Positions 43,979-52,151 of a stretch of DNA of 64,000 nt are shown piece by piece. The translations under genes and the position numbers were made by a program. The stretch's first letter is position 1. Each line of letters opens with the position of its first letter. The notes beneath the pieces were generated by a model, which saw only the letters and a program-made list of their open reading frames with translations, did no database searches and was not told the origin of the DNA. The stretch is from Haloactinopolyspora alba (lineage in GTDB: Bacteria; Actinomycetota; Actinomycetes; Jiangellales; Jiangellaceae), in NCBI RefSeq assembly GCF_003014555.1, contig NZ_PYGE01000015.1, positions 62,001 through 126,000 of the forward strand. Reading direction: 5' to 3'.

Positions 43979-46048
43979 TCAGCGGACAAGGGTGAGCTCC
44001 GGAAGGTCGTCCGCCGGGGTGAACCCGAAGACCTGCGCGTACAGCGACAGTTCGGCGTGCAACGTGGCCACGATGGTCTCCTTGCGCCGGAAGCCGTGCT
44101 GCTCGCCCTCGAACGTGAGATACGCGTGCGGCACGGCGGTGCCGGCGGTGCCGGCGGTGCCGGCGATGCTGGCGACGAACCGCTCGCACTGCGCCGGCGG
44201 GCAGATCTCGTCCTCGAGGCCCTGTAGCAGCACGAACGGCGCCGAGACCCGCTCCGGGTGCGTCACCGGCGAGCGCTCCCGGTACCGCTCGGCCTCCTGC
44301 GGCCACGGCCCCACCAACGACTCGAGGTACTGCGACTCGAAGTCGTGCGTGCCGCCGGTGCGGAACTCGGTCAGGTCGACCACCGGGTACATGATGGTCG
44401 CGCACGCGAACACGTCACTGAACACCAGCGCCGCCGCCGACGTCCACCCGCCCGCGCTGCCCCCGCGGATGCCCAGCCGCGCCGGGTCGGCCGCGCCCTC
44501 GTCCACCAACGCGATCGCGGCAGTCACGCAGTCGTCGACGTCGACCACACCCCAGTTCCGGCGCAGCCGGTCGCGGTAGGCGCGGCCGTGCCCGGTGGAG
44601 CCGCCGTAGTTGACCTCGACGACGCCGATGCCGCGGCTGGTGAAGAACGCCACCTCCAGGTCGTGGACCAGCGGGACGCGGCCGGTCGGCCCGCCGTGCG
44701 CGAACACGACGTACGGCGCCGGCTCACCGTCGGGAGCGGTGACGTGCGGGTTCTGCGGAGGATGGACGATGGCGTGCACCTCGCGCCCGTCAGGCCCGGT
44801 GAACGTCCGCGGCCGCGACGCCGGCAGCACGGCCCGGATCTCGCCGCGGTCCTCACCGCCCACGACGACGCTCTCGTCCACGGCGCCGCCCACGCCGGGC
44901 ACGGCGATCTCGAACGGGGTGGACGGCCCGCCCGCCACCCCGACCGGAACACCGTCGACGGTGGTCAGCGTCGGCGCCCATTCGGTGTAGTCGCCGGCGG
45001 CCGGCTCCTCCAGCTTGCCGGTGGCCGGGTCGAGGATGCCGAGGCTGGTGGTCGCGCGGCCGTGGATCACCGCCAGCCGGCCATCCGGCAGCGGCTCGAA
45101 CCAGCGCATGCCGAGCTGCCACAACGGCCCCGCGAACTCCTCGGCGCGGGGGCACAGCTCGTCCGCCTCCGCGCGGCCGTCGGCACCGACGCGCAGGCGC
45201 CGCAGGTTCCACCATCCGCTCGCGTCACCGGCCAGGACCAGCGTGTCCGCAGCGATCCACTCGGCCTGGGCGATCGACTCGTCCGGCCCGCCCGCCACGG
45301 TGACCGGAGCGCCGACGGTGCCGTCGTCGTCGATGACGGCCACCCGCAGCTCGGCGCCGTCCCACGGCATGTTCGGGTGCTCCCAGCCGATCCACGCGAG
45401 CAGCCGCCCGTCGGGCGACGGGCGCAGGCAGGCCAGGAAGTGCCGGTCGACGACGAGTTCACGGATCGCCGACGCGTCGTCCGCGCCCGACCCGTCCAGC
45501 GGGACCGCGACGACGGATCGCCGGACGTCGGTGGGCTCCGGGCCGGTGTGCTCCTCGCGGACGCACCACACCTCGTGCGCGTCCGGCGCGAGCACCGGCT
45601 CGGCGTAGCGCCACCCGGACGGGCGCGACGGAACCGGCGTCAGCGGCCACGGCTCCCCCGCGGCGTCCGGGTCGAGCCGGTACAGCCGCTGGTCGGAGAA
45701 CTCGGCGAACACGACATCGTGCCTGTCCTGGCCGGGGTGGCCGTCCTGGCCGGCCGAAGCGGGGACGGGCAGGTAGGCCAGGCCCCCGTACTCGTGGACG
45801 CGGGTGCGGACGTTCCACGGCGCCGGCACGACGACCTCCGGCTCACTCCACCCGGCCGGGCCCACCGCACGCGCCTCGTCGCGGCGGGCGCGCAGCAGCG
45901 CCGATCGGCCGCCCTGCGCGGGCATCGGCCGCACCCACCACAGGAACCCGCCGGCGTGCGTCAGCCAGCCCGGCCGGCCGTCGTGCTCGGCGGTCAGCTC
46001 CGCGCCGATGGGAGACGGCCAGCTTCCGTACGGTGCGATCCGGCTCAC
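43979..46048 (-). CDS. S9 family prolyl-oligopeptidase-type peptidase
   Basis: 689 aa. An N-terminal beta-propeller (about 20-420; repeated blades with VFAEFSDQRLYRLDPDA, LLAWIGWEHPNMPWDGAELRV) covers a C-terminal alpha/beta-hydrolase. The catalytic serine is in IRGGSAGGWTSAAAL near residue 530, the aspartate in LLQGLEDEICPPAQ and the histidine in TFEGEQHGFRR. It removes dipeptides or cleaves short oligopeptides (acylaminoacyl-peptidase/DPP type). There is no signal peptide. A short tandem repeat adds AGTAGTAGTA between the Asp and His motifs. The start is the GTG at 46048. Confidence 0.93.
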   Translation of the reverse strand: MSRIAPYGSWPSPIGAELTAEHDGRPGWLTHAGGFLWWVRPMPAQGGRSALLRARRDEARAVGPAGWSEPEVVVPAPWNVRTRVHEYGGLAYLPVPASAGQDGHPGQDRHDVVFAEFSDQRLYRLDPDAAGEPWPLTPVPSRPSGWRYAEPVLAPDAHEVWCVREEHTGPEPTDVRRSVVAVPLDGSGADDASAIRELVVDRHFLACLRPSPDGRLLAWIGWEHPNMPWDGAELRVAVIDDDGTVGAPVTVAGGPDESIAQAEWIAADTLVLAGDASGWWNLRRLRVGADGRAEADELCPRAEEFAGPLWQLGMRWFEPLPDGRLAVIHGRATTSLGILDPATGKLEEPAAGDYTEWAPTLTTVDGVPVGVAGGPSTPFEIAVPGVGGAVDESVVVGGEDRGEIRAVLPASRPRTFTGPDGREVHAIVHPPQNPHVTAPDGEPAPYVVFAHGGPTGRVPLVHDLEVAFFTSRGIGVVEVNYGGSTGHGRAYRDRLRRNWGVVDVDDCVTAAIALVDEGAADPARLGIRGGSAGGWTSAAALVFSDVFACATIMYPVVDLTEFRTGGTHDFESQYLESLVGPWPQEAERYRERSPVTHPERVSAPFVLLQGLEDEICPPAQCERFVASIAGTAGTAGTAVPHAYLTFEGEQHGFRRKETIVATLHAELSLYAQVFGFTPADDLPELTLVR
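44135..44170 (-). repeat. 9-bp tandem repeat inside the S9 peptidase gene
   Basis: Three exact copies of GGCGGTGCC (44135-44161) plus a degenerate fourth (44162-44170). On the coding strand they add repeated G-T-A between the catalytic Asp and His motifs. The unit keeps the frame, so copy-number change alters loop length only. Confidence 0.85.
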
Positions 46049-46390
46049 GGGGTTACTCCCTCGTCGTCACTGCTGTCGATTTGCGTTTGCCGGCAATGCC
46101 TGGGACGGCCTCGAACCAGCAACGATGTGGCGGCCGGGCGCGACCGGCTCCCCGAAATGATCAGGTGACACTTCCGCGCCGCCAAGCGTCATCCGGTCAC
46201 CTGATCGTTCTACGTCCATTCCTCGAGACACGATCAGATGACTGGGCGTGCCCATGTCGCTGTCGTCTGTCACCTGATCGCCGCCGCGAGAACGATCAGG
46301 TGACGAAACGGCGATCAGGTGACAACCGTGGGACGGGCACGCGGACGAACGTCGGGACGCGGTCCGCGTGTGCTGCCGAGCCATCCGTGG
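46049..46390. other. 342-bp non-coding region between M20 and S9 genes
   Basis: No gene is supported. It holds six copies of the 11-bp motif GATCAGGTGAC at 46159-46323 (separate entry) and a 10-bp palindrome TTGCCGGCAA at 46087-46096, close to the S9 start. Base composition is a little less GC-rich than the flanking genes. Confidence 0.7.
46159..46323. repeat. Six-copy 11-bp repeat (GATCAGGTGAC), partly regular alternating array
   Basis: Copies start at 46159 (+), 46196 (-), 46232 (+, one mismatch), 46269 (-), 46294 (+) and 46313 (+). Five of six are preceded by C, so the core is 12 bp. The first four alternate in orientation at 37, 36 and 37 bp, about 3.5 helical turns, making two inverted pairs with 26-bp spacers. 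Spacer sequences are not alike. Function unknown; candidate protein-binding array or paired stem-loops. Confidence 0.85.
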
Positions 46391-47704
46391 TCATCCGGCC
46401 GTGGTCAGGAACCGGTCGAGGACGCGGACGCCGAAGTCCAGCGCATCCACGGGAACCCGCTCGTCGACGCCGTGGAACAGCGCCCCGTAGTCGAAGCCCG
46501 GCGGCAGCTGCAGCGGCGCGAAACCGTATCCGGTGATGCCGAGGCGCGAGAACTGCTTGGCGTCGGTGCCGCCGGACATGCAGACCGGCACGACGTGGGC
46601 GTCCGTGTCCTCCGCGCCGAGCGCGTCGGCCATGGCGGCGAACGTCGGCGACTCGACGTCGGCTGACAGCGGCACCTCGGAGTGCTCGTACTCCCAGTCC
46701 ACCCGCGGCCCGGCCAGCTCGGTGACGGTCGCCTCGAACTCCGCCTGGGTTCCCGGCAGCATCCGCCCGTCGACGAAGCCGGTGGCCGTCTGCGGGATGA
46801 CGTTGAGCTTGTAGCCGGCCTGCATGATGGTCGGGTTGGTGCTGTTGCGCAGGGTCGCGTCGACGAGCTGGCGGGCCGGTCCGAGCCGCCGCAGCACCGC
46901 GTCCGCGTCGAAGCCGGGATCGTCCGGGTCGACCGGCACCCCGAGCGCCGCGCCGATGCGCTCCAGGGCCGCCCGCACGGTCGGGGTGAGCCGCACCGGC
47001 CACTCGTGCGCGTCGAACCGGGCCAGCGCCGCCGCCAGCGCGCCGACCGCGTTGTCGGTGTTGACCTTCGATCCGTGCCCGGCGCGCCCGTGCGCGGTGA
47101 GCCGCATCCACGCGGTGCCGCGCTCGCCGGCGGCCACCGGGTAGAGCCGGACCCCGTCGCCGGCGTGGAAGGTGTAGGCGCCGGACTCGCTGATGCCCTC
47201 GGTGCAACCCTCGAACAGGTCCGCGTGCTTGCGGACCAGCCAGTCGGAGCCGTACTCGGCGCTGGCCTCCTCGTCCGCGGTGAAGGCCAGCACGACGTCG
47301 CGTCGCGGCCGCCGCCCGTCGCGCATCCAGCCACGGGCGACCGCGAGCATCATCGCGTCCATGCCCTTCATGTCCACCGCACCGCGGCCCCACAGGACGC
47401 CGTCGTGGACGTCGCCGGCGAACGGGTGCACCTGCCAGTCGGCGGGCTCGGCCGGGACGACGTCGAGGTGGCCATGGACGAGCATCGCGTCGCGGTCGGG
47501 GTCGGTGCCGGGGACACGCGCGACGACGTTCGCGCGGCCCGGCGACGACTCGATCAGGGTCGGCTCGATGCCGGCGTCGTCGAGCCGCTCGGCGACGTAC
47601 TCGGCGGCGGGCCGCTCGCGGCAGCCGCCGTCGCCGGCGTTGCTGGTGTCGATGCGGATGAGTTGCGCCGCCAGGTTCGCGACGTCGGAGGTGGGATCAG
47701 CCAT
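46391..47704 (-). CDS. M20 family metallopeptidase
   Basis: 437 aa. Di-zinc exopeptidase: metal and catalytic residues in VHGHLDVVP (His and Asp), GRGAVDMKGMDAMM (bridging Asp), FTADEEASAEYGS (general-base Glu and ligand Glu) and a C-terminal LFHGVDERVPVD (His). A dimerisation lid domain (about 190-310) separates the metal halves (HGRAGHGSKVN). It belongs to the ArgE/DapE/CPG2-type group; aminoacylase or dipeptidase activity is likely but the substrate is open. The ATG at 47704 overlaps the stop of the M55 gene by 8 bp, so they are coupled. Confidence 0.93.
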   Translation of the reverse strand: MADPTSDVANLAAQLIRIDTSNAGDGGCRERPAAEYVAERLDDAGIEPTLIESSPGRANVVARVPGTDPDRDAMLVHGHLDVVPAEPADWQVHPFAGDVHDGVLWGRGAVDMKGMDAMMLAVARGWMRDGRRPRRDVVLAFTADEEASAEYGSDWLVRKHADLFEGCTEGISESGAYTFHAGDGVRLYPVAAGERGTAWMRLTAHGRAGHGSKVNTDNAVGALAAALARFDAHEWPVRLTPTVRAALERIGAALGVPVDPDDPGFDADAVLRRLGPARQLVDATLRNSTNPTIMQAGYKLNVIPQTATGFVDGRMLPGTQAEFEATVTELAGPRVDWEYEHSEVPLSADVESPTFAAMADALGAEDTDAHVVPVCMSGGTDAKQFSRLGITGYGFAPLQLPPGFDYGALFHGVDERVPVDALDFGVRVLDRFLTTAG

Positions 47705-48533
47705 AGAGATGTTCGGTGCCATTCGAGATCAGGGTGGTGACGGCCTTGAAGCAGCGGATCGTGTCGTAGGCCGTGCCCGCGGTGTACCGGATCCGGCGTT
47801 CGGCGACGCGTTCCACGGTGGGCACCATACCGGCGAAACCGGCCAACTGCGTCGCGTCGACCTCCACCTCGACGGTGTACGGGCCGGCGCTCGTGGCCGG
47901 CTCGTGCCGCACGGCCAGGGCGGTCGACGCGTGCGCAGCGGCCCGGATGTCGGCGAACGTGCGCGCCGGCGGCCGGCAGCGGGCAGCGTAGCGCGAGACG
48001 TGGTCCTTGACGGCGACGGTCCGCGCGTGCGGCGCGTAGGTCAGCGCGTCGGCGCACGCACGGTCGTCCCCGGTGACCAGCAGCACGGGCGTGCCGTACT
48101 CCGCGGCGACCAGCGCGTTCAACCGTCCCTCGCTGGCGGGCTCGCCGTCCACCCACACGCCGGTGATCGAGTTCGGCAGGTACGTGTGCGCGAGCACGCC
48201 CTCCGCGCCGGCTCCCGCGTGGTACCCGAGGAAGACGACGCCGTCGACGTCGCCGGCCTGGATGCCCTCGACCATGGTCAGGTCCTTGTGCCGGCCGGTG
48301 ATCATGCTGGCGCGCTCGTCCAGCTGCTCGAGCAGCAGGTTGCGCATGCTGGAGTGCGCCTCGTTGACGACGACCTCGTCGGCGCCGCCGTCGATCAGCC
48401 CGGCGATCGCGCCGTTGACGTCGGAGGTGAACATCGACCGGCAGCGCTGCCACTGCTCCGTGCCTGGTTCGACGTCCGCGCTCCAGGTCACGCCGGTCGC
48501 GCCCTCCATGTCGGCGGAGATCAGCACCTTCAT
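47697..48533 (-). CDS. M55 family D-aminopeptidase (DppA type)
   Basis: 278 aa. DppA-like decameric zinc enzyme that removes N-terminal D-residues from D-peptides. The metal-site motifs are MKVLISADMEGATGV (Asp8 and Glu10), VVVNEAHSSMRNLL (His), VFLGYHAGAG (His) and LAHTYLPNSITGVWVDG (His near residue 115), then EYGTPVLLVTGDD. The length is normal. In Bacillus the homologue sits with the dipeptide transporter dpp and helps use D-Ala-D-Ala peptides. Here it is coupled to an M20 peptidase, which supports a role in processing D-amino-acid-containing peptides (inference). Confidence 0.94.
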   Translation of the reverse strand: MKVLISADMEGATGVTWSADVEPGTEQWQRCRSMFTSDVNGAIAGLIDGGADEVVVNEAHSSMRNLLLEQLDERASMITGRHKDLTMVEGIQAGDVDGVVFLGYHAGAGAEGVLAHTYLPNSITGVWVDGEPASEGRLNALVAAEYGTPVLLVTGDDRACADALTYAPHARTVAVKDHVSRYAARCRPPARTFADIRAAAHASTALAVRHEPATSAGPYTVEVEVDATQLAGFAGMVPTVERVAERRIRYTAGTAYDTIRCFKAVTTLISNGTEHLYG

Positions 48534-48561
48534 GGGCGGCTACGCTACCCGCCGCCCGCAT

Positions 48562-49092
48562 TCACGGCGGCGGCCGGTCCTCGGCGTCGAATCGCCGCGT
48601 CAGTTGGCCGAGCAGGACCTTCAGCGTCGCCGCCAGCTCGTCGTGTTCGGTCGCGCCGAGCCCGTCGAGCAGCGTCTCCTCGTGTCGTAGCAGGTCGGCG
48701 ACGGCGTCCTCGTTCATCCGGCGGCCCTCGTCGGTGAGCCGGACGGCCACCGACCGTCCGTCGGCGCCCGAGCGCGCCCGCCGCACCAGTCCGGCGGCCT
48801 CGGCGCGGGCGATGCGCTGCGACACCGCTCCGGCGCTGACGAAGCTGCGGGCCGCGATCTGTCCCGAGGTCAGCTCGTACGGCGGACCGCTTCGCCGCAG
48901 GGTGCTCAACAGGTCGAGCGTGGAGCTGTCCAGGCCGAGCCGGTCGAGCGTGCGTTCGCGGTCGGCGGTGAACAGCTGGGCCAGCCGCCAGATCCGGGTG
49001 ATGACGCCGATCGGCCCGACCGGGACGTCCGGCAGCTCCCGCCGCCACCCTGCCCGGATGCGGTCGGCGCCGTCCTCGTCGTCGGTTGTCAT
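48562..49092 (-). CDS. MarR family transcriptional regulator (divergent from SDR)
   Basis: 176 aa. Winged helix LTSGQIAARSFVSAGAVSQRIARAEAAGLVRRARSGADGRSVAVRLTDEG at about residues 72-125, with the dimerising helices at both ends. GGAGAGG precedes the ATG by 3-4 bp. It is divergent from an SDR gene with 59 bp between starts; that space holds a perfect 12-bp palindrome next to the SDR ribosome site. Divergent MarR/oxidoreductase pairs usually mean the MarR represses the oxidoreductase until its substrate binds (family knowledge). Confidence 0.92.
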   Translation of the reverse strand: MTTDDEDGADRIRAGWRRELPDVPVGPIGVITRIWRLAQLFTADRERTLDRLGLDSSTLDLLSTLRRSGPPYELTSGQIAARSFVSAGAVSQRIARAEAAGLVRRARSGADGRSVAVRLTDEGRRMNEDAVADLLRHEETLLDGLGATEHDELAATLKVLLGQLTRRFDAEDRPPP

Positions 49093-49141
49093 GTCACCTC
49101 TCCGGTGTCTATGCTCGTGCCCGATTTAGTTTAGCGCTAAA
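49086..49141 (+). promoter_or_regulatory. SDR promoter and 12-bp palindromic operator
   Basis: TTGTCA (49086-49091) and TATGCT (49110-49115) are 18 bp apart on the plus strand. The perfect palindrome TTTAGCGCTAAA at 49130-49141 abuts the SDR ribosome-binding site AAAGGAG. A repressor there would block both transcription and initiation. Binding by the divergent MarR is inferred. Confidence 0.5.
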
Positions 49142-49151
49142 GGAGTTGCTC

Positions 49152-49886
49152 ATGAGTGCACGGACCATCGTGGTCACCGGCGGCGGCACCGGCATCGGCC
49201 GGGCGGTCGCCGGAGCCTTCGCCGCCGACGGCGACACCGTCGTCGTGACCGGCAGGCGTCGCGAACGCCTGGAGCAGGCCGTGGCCGAGATCGGACCGGG
49301 CGCCCGCGCCGTCGACTTCGACGCGTCCGACCCGGCCGCCGTCGGCACCGCGCTCGAGCGGCTGCCCACGACCGTCGACGTCCTCGTCAACGCCGCCGGC
49401 GGCAACACCGACCTCGACCGGCCGGCGCCGCGCGACACCGACCTGGACGGCGTCGCCGCGGCGTGGCGCGCGAACTTCGACGCCAACGTCCTCACAGCGG
49501 TGCTGGTCACCTCGGCGTTGACCCCGCGCATCGCCGAGGGCGGGCGCATCGTCACCATCGGCTCCATCGCGGCTCGGCGCGGCGCCGGCGGCTACGGGGC
49601 GGCGAAGGCGGCCGTCGAGGCGTGGAACGCGTCCCTGGCCACCGACGTCGGGCCACGGGCCATCACCGCCAACGTCGTCTCCCCCGGACTGACCACCGGC
49701 ACCGAGTTCTTCCGCGGCCGGCTCGGCGACGAGCGGCGACGGCGCCTCGTCGACGAGACCAAGAACCGGCGCGAGGGCACGACCGACGACGTCGGCGCCG
49801 CCGTCGCGTACCTGGCCTCGCCGCACGCAGGACACGTCACCGGCCAGGTCCTGCACGTGAACGGCGGCGCCTACCTCGGGCACTGA
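49152..49886 (+). CDS. Short-chain dehydrogenase/reductase (SDR)
   Basis: 244 aa, classical SDR. NAD(P)-binding TGGGTGIGRAVAGAFAADG, with TGRRR after the second strand suggesting NADP preference. VLVNAAGG is the NAG-type motif; the catalytic serine is in VTIGSIAARRG and the YxxxK in GGYGAAKAAVEAW. The C-terminus GHVTGQVLHVNGGAYLG is typical. Oxidoreduction of a ketone or alcohol is expected; the substrate is unknown. The ATG at 49152 follows AAAGGAG by 6 bp. Confidence 0.94.
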   Translation: MSARTIVVTGGGTGIGRAVAGAFAADGDTVVVTGRRRERLEQAVAEIGPGARAVDFDASDPAAVGTALERLPTTVDVLVNAAGGNTDLDRPAPRDTDLDGVAAAWRANFDANVLTAVLVTSALTPRIAEGGRIVTIGSIAARRGAGGYGAAKAAVEAWNASLATDVGPRAITANVVSPGLTTGTEFFRGRLGDERRRRLVDETKNRREGTTDDVGAAVAYLASPHAGHVTGQVLHVNGGAYLGH

Positions 49887-49908
49887 CCCCGGCCGCTCGC
49901 GAGAACCG

Positions 49909-50835
49909 TCAGGCCAGGCCCCGCGCGACCAGGCCCGGCCCCTCGGCCAGCACGAACGTCCGGAACGCCGAGACCGCCGGCGGCTCGTACGGCCCGGCCG
50001 GCCAGGCGATACCCACCGGACGCTCGGCGCCCGGATCCGTGATGGCCAGCTCCGCCGTGCCCGGCGCCGGCACGCCTGGCGCCGACGGCAGCACCGCCAC
50101 TCCGAGCCCGGCGGCGACGAGACCGCGCACGGTGTCGATCTCGTCGCCCTCGAACGCGACCCGTGGCGCGTAACCGGCCCGCAGGCACAGGTCGTCGGTG
50201 AGATGGCGGACGCCGCGGCCGGCCTTGAGCATGATGAAGTCCTCGTCGGCAACGGTCGCCATGGCGACCTCACTCCCGCCTGCCAGCGGATGCCGCGCCG
50301 GCACCACCAGCCGCAGCGGCTGCGTGTGCAGAACCTGAGCACGCAGCCCCGGCTCGTCCGGCAACGGCGACGTCAGCGCGAGGTCGACCGACCCGTCCCG
50401 CAGGTGCCCGACGGCCGTCTCCCAGACGTCCTGGACCAGCGTGAACCCCACGCCGGGGCGGTCCGCGCGGAACCCTCCGATCAGCGCCGGAACGACCTCG
50501 GCTCCCAGCGTGGGCAGGAACGCCAGCGTCACCCGTCCCGCCGCGGCGTCGGCCAGCTCGGCGGCGCCGTCGCCCAGGCCGTCCAGGGCGCGCCGTACGT
50601 GCGGCAGCAGCACCCGGCCGGCGCGGGTCAGCCGCACACCACGGCCACGCCGTTCGACGAGGCGGAAGCCGAGCTCGTCCTGCAGCCGGGCCAGCGCCCG
50701 GCTGACCGTGGGCTGTGGCACGCCCAGCTCGTCGGCGGCCTGGGTGACGTGCTGGTGGCGCGCCACGGCCTCGAACATCCGCAGCCGCGGAGCGAGCGTC
50801 TCGTGCAACCGGACGAGCGTGTCGGACTCGTTCAT
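49909..50835 (-). CDS. LysR family transcriptional regulator
   Basis: 308 aa. The N-terminal HTH (about 15-75) reads RLRMFEAVARHQHVTQAADELGVPQPTVSRALARLQDELGFRLVERRGRGVRLTRAG. The periplasmic-binding-like effector domain (about 95-300) follows. The ATG at 50835 gives the family start; a longer frame to 50925 crosses into the promoter. It is divergent from an MFS gene with 70 bp between starts. The same gene pair (a LysR gene divergent from a YnfM-type MFS gene) is known from other bacteria, so control of the transporter is likely. Confidence 0.94.
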   Translation of the reverse strand: MNESDTLVRLHETLAPRLRMFEAVARHQHVTQAADELGVPQPTVSRALARLQDELGFRLVERRGRGVRLTRAGRVLLPHVRRALDGLGDGAAELADAAAGRVTLAFLPTLGAEVVPALIGGFRADRPGVGFTLVQDVWETAVGHLRDGSVDLALTSPLPDEPGLRAQVLHTQPLRLVVPARHPLAGGSEVAMATVADEDFIMLKAGRGVRHLTDDLCLRAGYAPRVAFEGDEIDTVRGLVAAGLGVAVLPSAPGVPAPGTAELAITDPGAERPVGIAWPAGPYEPPAVSAFRTFVLAEGPGLVARGLA

Positions 50836-50851
50836 ACGAAACAGTATGACT

Positions 50852-50898
50852 CGTCCACTGTTCATGTATTGGACGCATGAGTAGCGGGTCCCTACGGT
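50852..50898. promoter_or_regulatory. LysR operator candidate and leaderless MFS promoter
   Basis: CGTCCA (50852-50857) and TGGACG (50870-50875) form an inverted repeat around 12 bp, consistent with a LysR site. TTGGAC (50869-50874) and TACGGT (50893-50898) are 18 bp apart. Only 7 bp separate this -10 from the MFS GTG at 50906, so the transcript would have no leader. Confidence 0.5.
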
Positions 50899-50905
50899 CG
50901 GACGC

Positions 50906-52147
50906 GTGAACGCTCCCGGCGGCACTCCGGCGACCGTCGACGCCGGCTCGGCGGCCTACCGGCGCGTCGTCGTCGCCATGACCGCGGCGGGCATCGCGAC
51001 GTTCTCTCAGTTGTATGCGGTGCAGGCGGTGCTGCCGGCGGTCGCCGCGACCTTCGACGCGCCGGCCGCGCACGCCGCGCTCACGGTCTCGTTCGCCACC
51101 GGCGCGCTCGCGGTGTCGGTGCTGGTCTGGAGCGGACTCGCGGATCGGTTCGGCCGGGTTCCGGTCATGACCGCGGCGCTGGCGGCGTCGTCCGTCCTCG
51201 GCCTGATCGCCCCGCACGCCGAGCAGCTGTGGGTGCTGATCGCGCTCCGTGCGCTGCAGGGGGCGGCGCTCGGTGGTGTGCCGGCCGTGGCGATGGCCTA
51301 CCTGGCCGAGCGCGTCGTGCCGGAACGCCTGGGCCGCGCCGCCGGTGCGTACGTCGCCGGCACGAGCATCGGCGGCATGAGTGGACGCCTCGTCGCCGGG
51401 GCCGTCGCCGACGCCGGCGGCTGGCGCACCGGCGTCGGAGCCGATGCCGCGCTGGGCGTGCTCGCACTGGCCGTGTTCGTGGTGCTGATCCCCCGCGACA
51501 GCGGCAGGGCCCGCCCCGCGGGCGGCAGTGGCACCACCGGCGACGCGGCCGACGCCGGCGACGGACTCGCACCGGACCGCCTGGTCCACCGGATCGGCGC
51601 CCAGCTGCGCGAACCCGGCATGCTGGCGCTGTACGCGCAGGCGTTCCTGCTCATGGGCGCGTTCGTGACCGTCTACAACTACCTGGGATTCCGGCTCACC
51701 GGGCCGCCGTTCGACGTCTCGCAGACCGTGGTGGCGTTCCTGTTCGTCGCCTACCTGGCGGGCACGGTCGGCTCGGCGACGGTCGGGCGGATCGGCGAGC
51801 GCCTGGGCCGGAGGCCGGTCCTGCTGCTCACGACCGGCGGGATCGTCCTCGGGACGGTGCTGCTGCTGAGCCCGGCACTTCCGGTGATCTCCGCCGGCCT
51901 GGTGGTGCTGACCTTCTGCTTCTTCGCCGCGCACGCGACTGCCGCCGGCTGGGTGGGGCTGCGGGCCCGCACCGGGCGGGCGCAGGCAGCGGCCCTGTAC
52001 ACGCTGGCGTACTACCTCGGATCCAGCCTGTTCGGCTGGCTCGGCGGCCTCGTCTACGACGGCCTCGGCTGGCACGGCGTCGTCGGCTACGTGGTGGCGC
52101 TGTGCCTCACCGCCGCCCTGACCACCCACCCCCTGCGCCGAGAATGA
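50906..52147 (+). CDS. MFS transporter, YnfM-like (12 TM)
   Basis: 413 aa. Twelve hydrophobic helices in two groups of six with a central hydrophilic loop (about 200-225, RDSGRARPAGGSGTTGDAADAG). Motif A is GLADRFGRVPVM in the first half and GRIGERLGRRPVL in the second. It begins MTAAGIATFSQLYAVQAVLPAVAATF, typical of the YnfM/arabinose-type group. Substrate unknown. The start is a GTG at 50906 with no ribosome site but with a -10 just 7 bp upstream, so a leaderless mRNA is likely. It converges on the DivIVA-VOC gene, 4 bp between stop codons. Confidence 0.93.
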   Translation: MNAPGGTPATVDAGSAAYRRVVVAMTAAGIATFSQLYAVQAVLPAVAATFDAPAAHAALTVSFATGALAVSVLVWSGLADRFGRVPVMTAALAASSVLGLIAPHAEQLWVLIALRALQGAALGGVPAVAMAYLAERVVPERLGRAAGAYVAGTSIGGMSGRLVAGAVADAGGWRTGVGADAALGVLALAVFVVLIPRDSGRARPAGGSGTTGDAADAGDGLAPDRLVHRIGAQLREPGMLALYAQAFLLMGAFVTVYNYLGFRLTGPPFDVSQTVVAFLFVAYLAGTVGSATVGRIGERLGRRPVLLLTTGGIVLGTVLLLSPALPVISAGLVVLTFCFFAAHATAAGWVGLRARTGRAQAAALYTLAYYLGSSLFGWLGGLVYDGLGWHGVVGYVVALCLTAALTTHPLRRE

Positions 52148-52151
52148 CCAC

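Noticed and set aside
46100-46136. tRNA-like GGTTCGAG segment on the minus strand near 46.1 kb
   Set aside because: The flanking bases do not pair into a T-stem (GCTGG against CCGTC), and no anticodon arm or acceptor stem is found.
46159-46323. CRISPR array
   Set aside because: The repeat unit is only 11-12 bp, orientation alternates, spacing is not constant after the fourth copy, and no cas genes are present.
46067-46384. Possible small minus-strand gene covering the repeat cluster
   Set aside because: The 105-residue frame has no ribosome site and no domain, and its composition follows the repeated motif rather than codon bias.
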